Program-made: the position numbers and the translations under genes
The notes under the pieces: model-generated
The model's input: the letters and a program-made list of their open reading frames with translations, nothing else
What the model was told of the DNA's origin: nothing
Databases searched by the model: none
Shown: positions 6,505 through 8,918 of the stretch, piece by piece
Numbering within the stretch: the stretch's first letter is position 1
Layout: every line of letters starts with the position of its first letter
Origin: Candidatus Hermodarchaeota archaeon
Lineage (GTDB): Archaea; Asgardarchaeota; Hermodarchaeia; Hermodarchaeales; Hermodarchaeaceae
NCBI GenBank assembly: GCA_016840185.1
Contig: JAEOSV010000165.1
Span: 1 to 8,918, forward strand
Direction: 5' to 3'
Length of the DNA: 8,918 nucleotides

Positions 6505-7827
6505 CTAGGTTTTTATGGATTCTTCCTTAAACCGAATATCAAGGGTTTCCAATTCTTTGAGTATAGGTTCATAGAGTTCTGGCACAATGGGAATCTGTAC
6601 TCCTTTCAAGTGTACATCACCAGAAAGAATCATATGCGAGGCGATGGCAGCAGGGAGCGCGACAGTGCGACTCATGGATGAATCTCCGTTCGGAATTCCA
6701 TAATCGATGAGTGTAGATCGAACATGCTCACGTGAATGATCCTTGTGTTCAATGGTAAATTGATGTTGCATCACAATCATATCACGTTCGCCAGGGGCAT
6801 ATTGCATTTTATCTTGAAAGAGAGAAACAAGCACATCGATCGGCGCACCCCGGTCAAGAGGAATATCATCGTCCCCAAAGAGTCCCAGCCATTCGTACCG
6901 GTCCAGAACTGCATCGTCTTCAGGGATGTTTAACCGTGCTGAAAGTTCTTCCCTAAGGTTGGACCCCGCTGACAGGTTCAAGTGTTTGCATAGGAATCGA
7001 GCGTAGCTCATGTCATATAGTGATTGTTCCTCGAGTTCTAGGAGTCCCAGTTTCCCAAAGTTATACATGGTTTTACACCAACCAGGATATCGGAGAGTGC
7101 CCCGCAGCATTGTTTGAATCCCTTTCAAACCATAGATATCAATATACTGAAGAGAATCCCGATTCGGGTAACCTTCAAACTCCCCTAGCTCAGGGACGGA
7201 TTCCACATGGCAATTGTTGAATAGTTCTTCTCCGGGTATTTGGATTTCTTTACCATCTTTCCTAAATAGTGCTGAATTCCTTCCTGCCATGAGGACGCCA
7301 CGAGGGCTCCAAGAGAGCTTGTAACCGAAGGGGTTGGTGTTTGCATCTGGCGCAGGTAATCCACCTGTAAAACTAGTAAATTCCAGTATCTTCCCTCCTT
7401 CTGCTTGGGCTTGATGGATAATTTTCATGGCGGACATATGGTCCTGCCCTGGATCAACCCCGCATTCATTCAAAAGAATGATATCAGCACGTTTTGCCTG
7501 CTCATCTAGGGTTCGCATTTCATCTGATACATACGATGTTGTAACCATATTCACTTTATACCGGAGACATTCCCGCGCCACCTGCACGTGAAAAGTATAG
7601 GGTAGAAGTGAGACCACGAGATTTACGGGTTTAACCAAATCCTTCAGGTCTTTTACTTGGCGACTGATATCAAAGGCTCGGGCTTCACCATTTGGGTGAT
7701 CTCCAATGAGATTCATTGCCTTGCTGACTGTTCGACTAGCCACGGTTACCTGGTAATCGTGGTCCAGTAAATATTGCACATAGGGTCTGGCGACTAAACC
7801 CGCACCAAGAACCAAAACGTGTTTCAT
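6505..7827 (-). CDS. Saccharopine dehydrogenase (L-glutamate-forming, Lys9/AASS C-domain type)
   Basis: The protein has 440 residues, the usual length of stand-alone enzymes such as yeast Lys9. It interconverts saccharopine with 2-aminoadipate semialdehyde + glutamate using NAD(P) in the cytoplasm. An N-terminal Rossmann fold starts at once, with the dinucleotide loop GAGLVA at 8-13 and a strand ending ASR at 30-32. Family signatures follow in order: SLLPYTFH (73-80), TTSYVSDEM (96-104), NECGVDPGQDH (120-130), GGLPAPDANTNPFGYKLSWS (155-174), YPNRDS (220-225) and RGTLRYPGW (242-250). These match the SDH half of eukaryotic LKR/SDH closely. The gene begins 36 nt after the LKR stop, and GGAGG (7838-7842) precedes the ATG by 10 nt. 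With LKR it makes the two-step saccharopine route, normally used for lysine breakdown when the two occur together; yeast uses the reverse direction for synthesis. No frameshift or missing motif was seen. Confidence 0.93.
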   Translation of the reverse strand: MKHVLVLGAGLVARPYVQYLLDHDYQVTVASRTVSKAMNLIGDHPNGEARAFDISRQVKDLKDLVKPVNLVVSLLPYTFHVQVARECLRYKVNMVTTSYVSDEMRTLDEQAKRADIILLNECGVDPGQDHMSAMKIIHQAQAEGGKILEFTSFTGGLPAPDANTNPFGYKLSWSPRGVLMAGRNSALFRKDGKEIQIPGEELFNNCHVESVPELGEFEGYPNRDSLQYIDIYGLKGIQTMLRGTLRYPGWCKTMYNFGKLGLLELEEQSLYDMSYARFLCKHLNLSAGSNLREELSARLNIPEDDAVLDRYEWLGLFGDDDIPLDRGAPIDVLVSLFQDKMQYAPGERDMIVMQHQFTIEHKDHSREHVRSTLIDYGIPNGDSSMSRTVALPAAIASHMILSGDVHLKGVQIPIVPELYEPILKELETLDIRFKEESIKT

Positions 7828-7837
7828 TCCATTCGTG

Positions 7838-7842
7838 CCTCC
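7838..7842 (-). promoter_or_regulatory. Shine-Dalgarno site of the saccharopine dehydrogenase gene
   Basis: GGAGG on the minus strand lies in the 36-nt gap after LKR, 10 nt before the ATG at 7827. It is a full core match, so SDH probably has its own ribosome entry rather than relying on translational coupling. Confidence 0.6.
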
Positions 7843-7863
7843 ATGTTTCTGTTTCGTGATATT

Positions 7864-8918
7864 TTATTGCAAATACTTTTTCAGATATTCATATTCGGGG
7901 GTTAATTTTCCTTGATAAACAATAACAGCTTTTTTGACCTCAGGGGGAAGGTTCAATTCCTCAAATGGTGCTGTGTAATCAGCATTAACGATTGCGGGGA
8001 TGAATCGTTGAAGGGTTTCACTGAAAGACGTTGACGCTTCGCGTGGTAATTCAGTGGGAAGATTATCAACGGCCATCACAACAACTCCCTCACCCGATAT
8101 CCCGAGTTTAGCTTCTTCCGTATGGGGGTTATAGACAAAGGTGGGGTGGTCAGGTTTTGTACAATCAACTGTGAACTCAATGGCTCCATGAATATCACAG
8201 CTAATATCGCCAACAATGATTAGGTGGGGGTTCCCATGTGATTCATCCCAAAGCTGTTTGAGCTCTGTTTTGGTCACCATTTGCGGATACTTATCTGACC
8301 AGTAGATACAGTTCATGAGAACGGTAATGTAGGGTAGGTATTCGAAGAAGGCTGATTCGTAAAGCGATTTACCGTGTTCGTAGTAATGTTGGAGCTCAAA
8401 GGCTCTTGTAGGATCCCTTGGGCGAACGGTATCTTCTTCGCGAAAGACGACTTTGTAGAGTAAGTGATTGTCAGGTTCTAATGATGGGAGGTCTTTCGGA
8501 GTGATGGTTTTGTGGGGAAGTAAATCAAAGATAGCTTGAGCGCCTCGTGAGGTGTTTCCGTATCCTATGAAACCAACGACTAGCGGTGCGAGCTCCGAGG
8601 CAAATCCCTCTTTCTGAATTTGACTTCCGACTGTTTTTATAACAGACTGGAGCTCTTCCATCCCTGAATATTGATAGGTGGGTTTCATTATCGCAAAGGG
8701 ATTGGGTGTAACACCCTTCTCCGTAAGTCGGTCTCCTAAACCACGAAGGGTTTCAGCCATCCCCGCGTAACCTGCCCAATTGCCAAAGAACACTAACCGT
8801 CGTCCAGAATTAACTTCAACGATTCGCTCATAATCAATGAGAGTGGCCCCGACATCCAACATTTGTTGCAGCATCGCCATATTGTAATCTTGGCCTTTAA
8901 TCACATGGGCAAAGAAGA
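7864..8918 (-). CDS. Lysine-ketoglutarate reductase (saccharopine-forming), 5'-truncated by window edge
   Basis: The frame stays open through the right edge. A GTG at 8904 is an internal Val codon, not the start, because the preceding codons read F-F-A-H and join the conserved FFAHVIKGQ pattern. About 350 residues are visible; LKR domains are roughly 450-470, so about 100 N-terminal residues lie outside. LKR condenses lysine and 2-oxoglutarate with NAD(P)H to give saccharopine in the cytoplasm. Visible marks are the AlaDH/PNT-type N-domain with LIDYERIV (26-33) and FGNWAGYAGM (44-53), the nucleotide-binding loop GYGNTSRGAQ (118-127), MNCIYWSDKYP (201-211), DISCDIHGAIEF (237-248) and DNLPTELPREAS (284-295), and a C-terminus of the form GKLTPEYEY. 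All are characteristic of the LKR half of AASS. Unlike AASS it stops (TAA) before SDH, which follows 36 nt on as a separate gene. Confidence 0.92.
   Translation of the reverse strand, partial: FFAHVIKGQDYNMAMLQQMLDVGATLIDYERIVEVNSGRRLVFFGNWAGYAGMAETLRGLGDRLTEKGVTPNPFAIMKPTYQYSGMEELQSVIKTVGSQIQKEGFASELAPLVVGFIGYGNTSRGAQAIFDLLPHKTITPKDLPSLEPDNHLLYKVVFREEDTVRPRDPTRAFELQHYYEHGKSLYESAFFEYLPYITVLMNCIYWSDKYPQMVTKTELKQLWDESHGNPHLIIVGDISCDIHGAIEFTVDCTKPDHPTFVYNPHTEEAKLGISGEGVVVMAVDNLPTELPREASTSFSETLQRFIPAIVNADYTAPFEELNLPPEVKKAVIVYQGKLTPEYEYLKKYLQ

Noticed and set aside
1..8918. Mobile, defence, CRISPR or RNA elements
   Set aside because: No transposase, integrase, toxin-antitoxin pair, regularly spaced repeats, tRNA-like cloverleaf or rRNA sequence was seen on either strand.

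Overview
The window looks archaeal. It begins inside a stand-alone beta subunit of a multi-subunit 2-oxoacid:ferredoxin oxidoreductase. It also carries small zinc-ribbon and multi-pass membrane proteins, Shine-Dalgarno-like GGAG/GGGGTG motifs at short spacing, and weak A/T boxes placed like archaeal TATA elements. An anaerobic or microaerophilic archaeon fits best, and I lean towards an Asgard (Thorarchaeia-like) lineage. That assignment is inference from protein character; no rRNA or other marker is present. Coding density is high and no gap without a gene exceeds about 125 bases.

Left block, plus strand (1-3648): the 3' part of porB (pyruvate:ferredoxin oxidoreductase beta subunit), a GNAT acetyltransferase with an extra C-terminal domain, a small membrane protein ending in a four-cysteine zinc ribbon, and a 12-helix MFS transporter of the sugar/metabolite porter type. 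The four share a strand but show no common pathway. The MFS gene has its own candidate promoter upstream and a convincing hairpin plus T-tract downstream (3669-3712).

Right block, minus strand (8918 down to 3747): lysine-ketoglutarate reductase (LKR, cut by the window edge), saccharopine dehydrogenase (SDH), an unrecognised six-helix membrane protein, an HD-domain phosphohydrolase of the YfbR/HDDC2 type, and a NIF3/DUF34-family metal protein. LKR and SDH lie 36 nt apart, in the same order as the two halves of the fused eukaryotic AASS (LKR/SDH) protein. Together they would interconvert lysine + 2-oxoglutarate and 2-aminoadipate semialdehyde + glutamate through saccharopine. The three genes downstream are co-directional with gaps of about 32-90 nt, so they may share transcripts, but a functional link is not shown.

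The two blocks converge at 3649-3746. No RNA gene, insertion sequence, CRISPR array or attachment site was seen. I found no clear new defence or mobile system. The points most worth a second look are the split LKR-SDH operon with its unknown membrane neighbour, the abrupt codon-composition change inside porB, and the NIF3-like protein whose expected Glu ligand is Asp.
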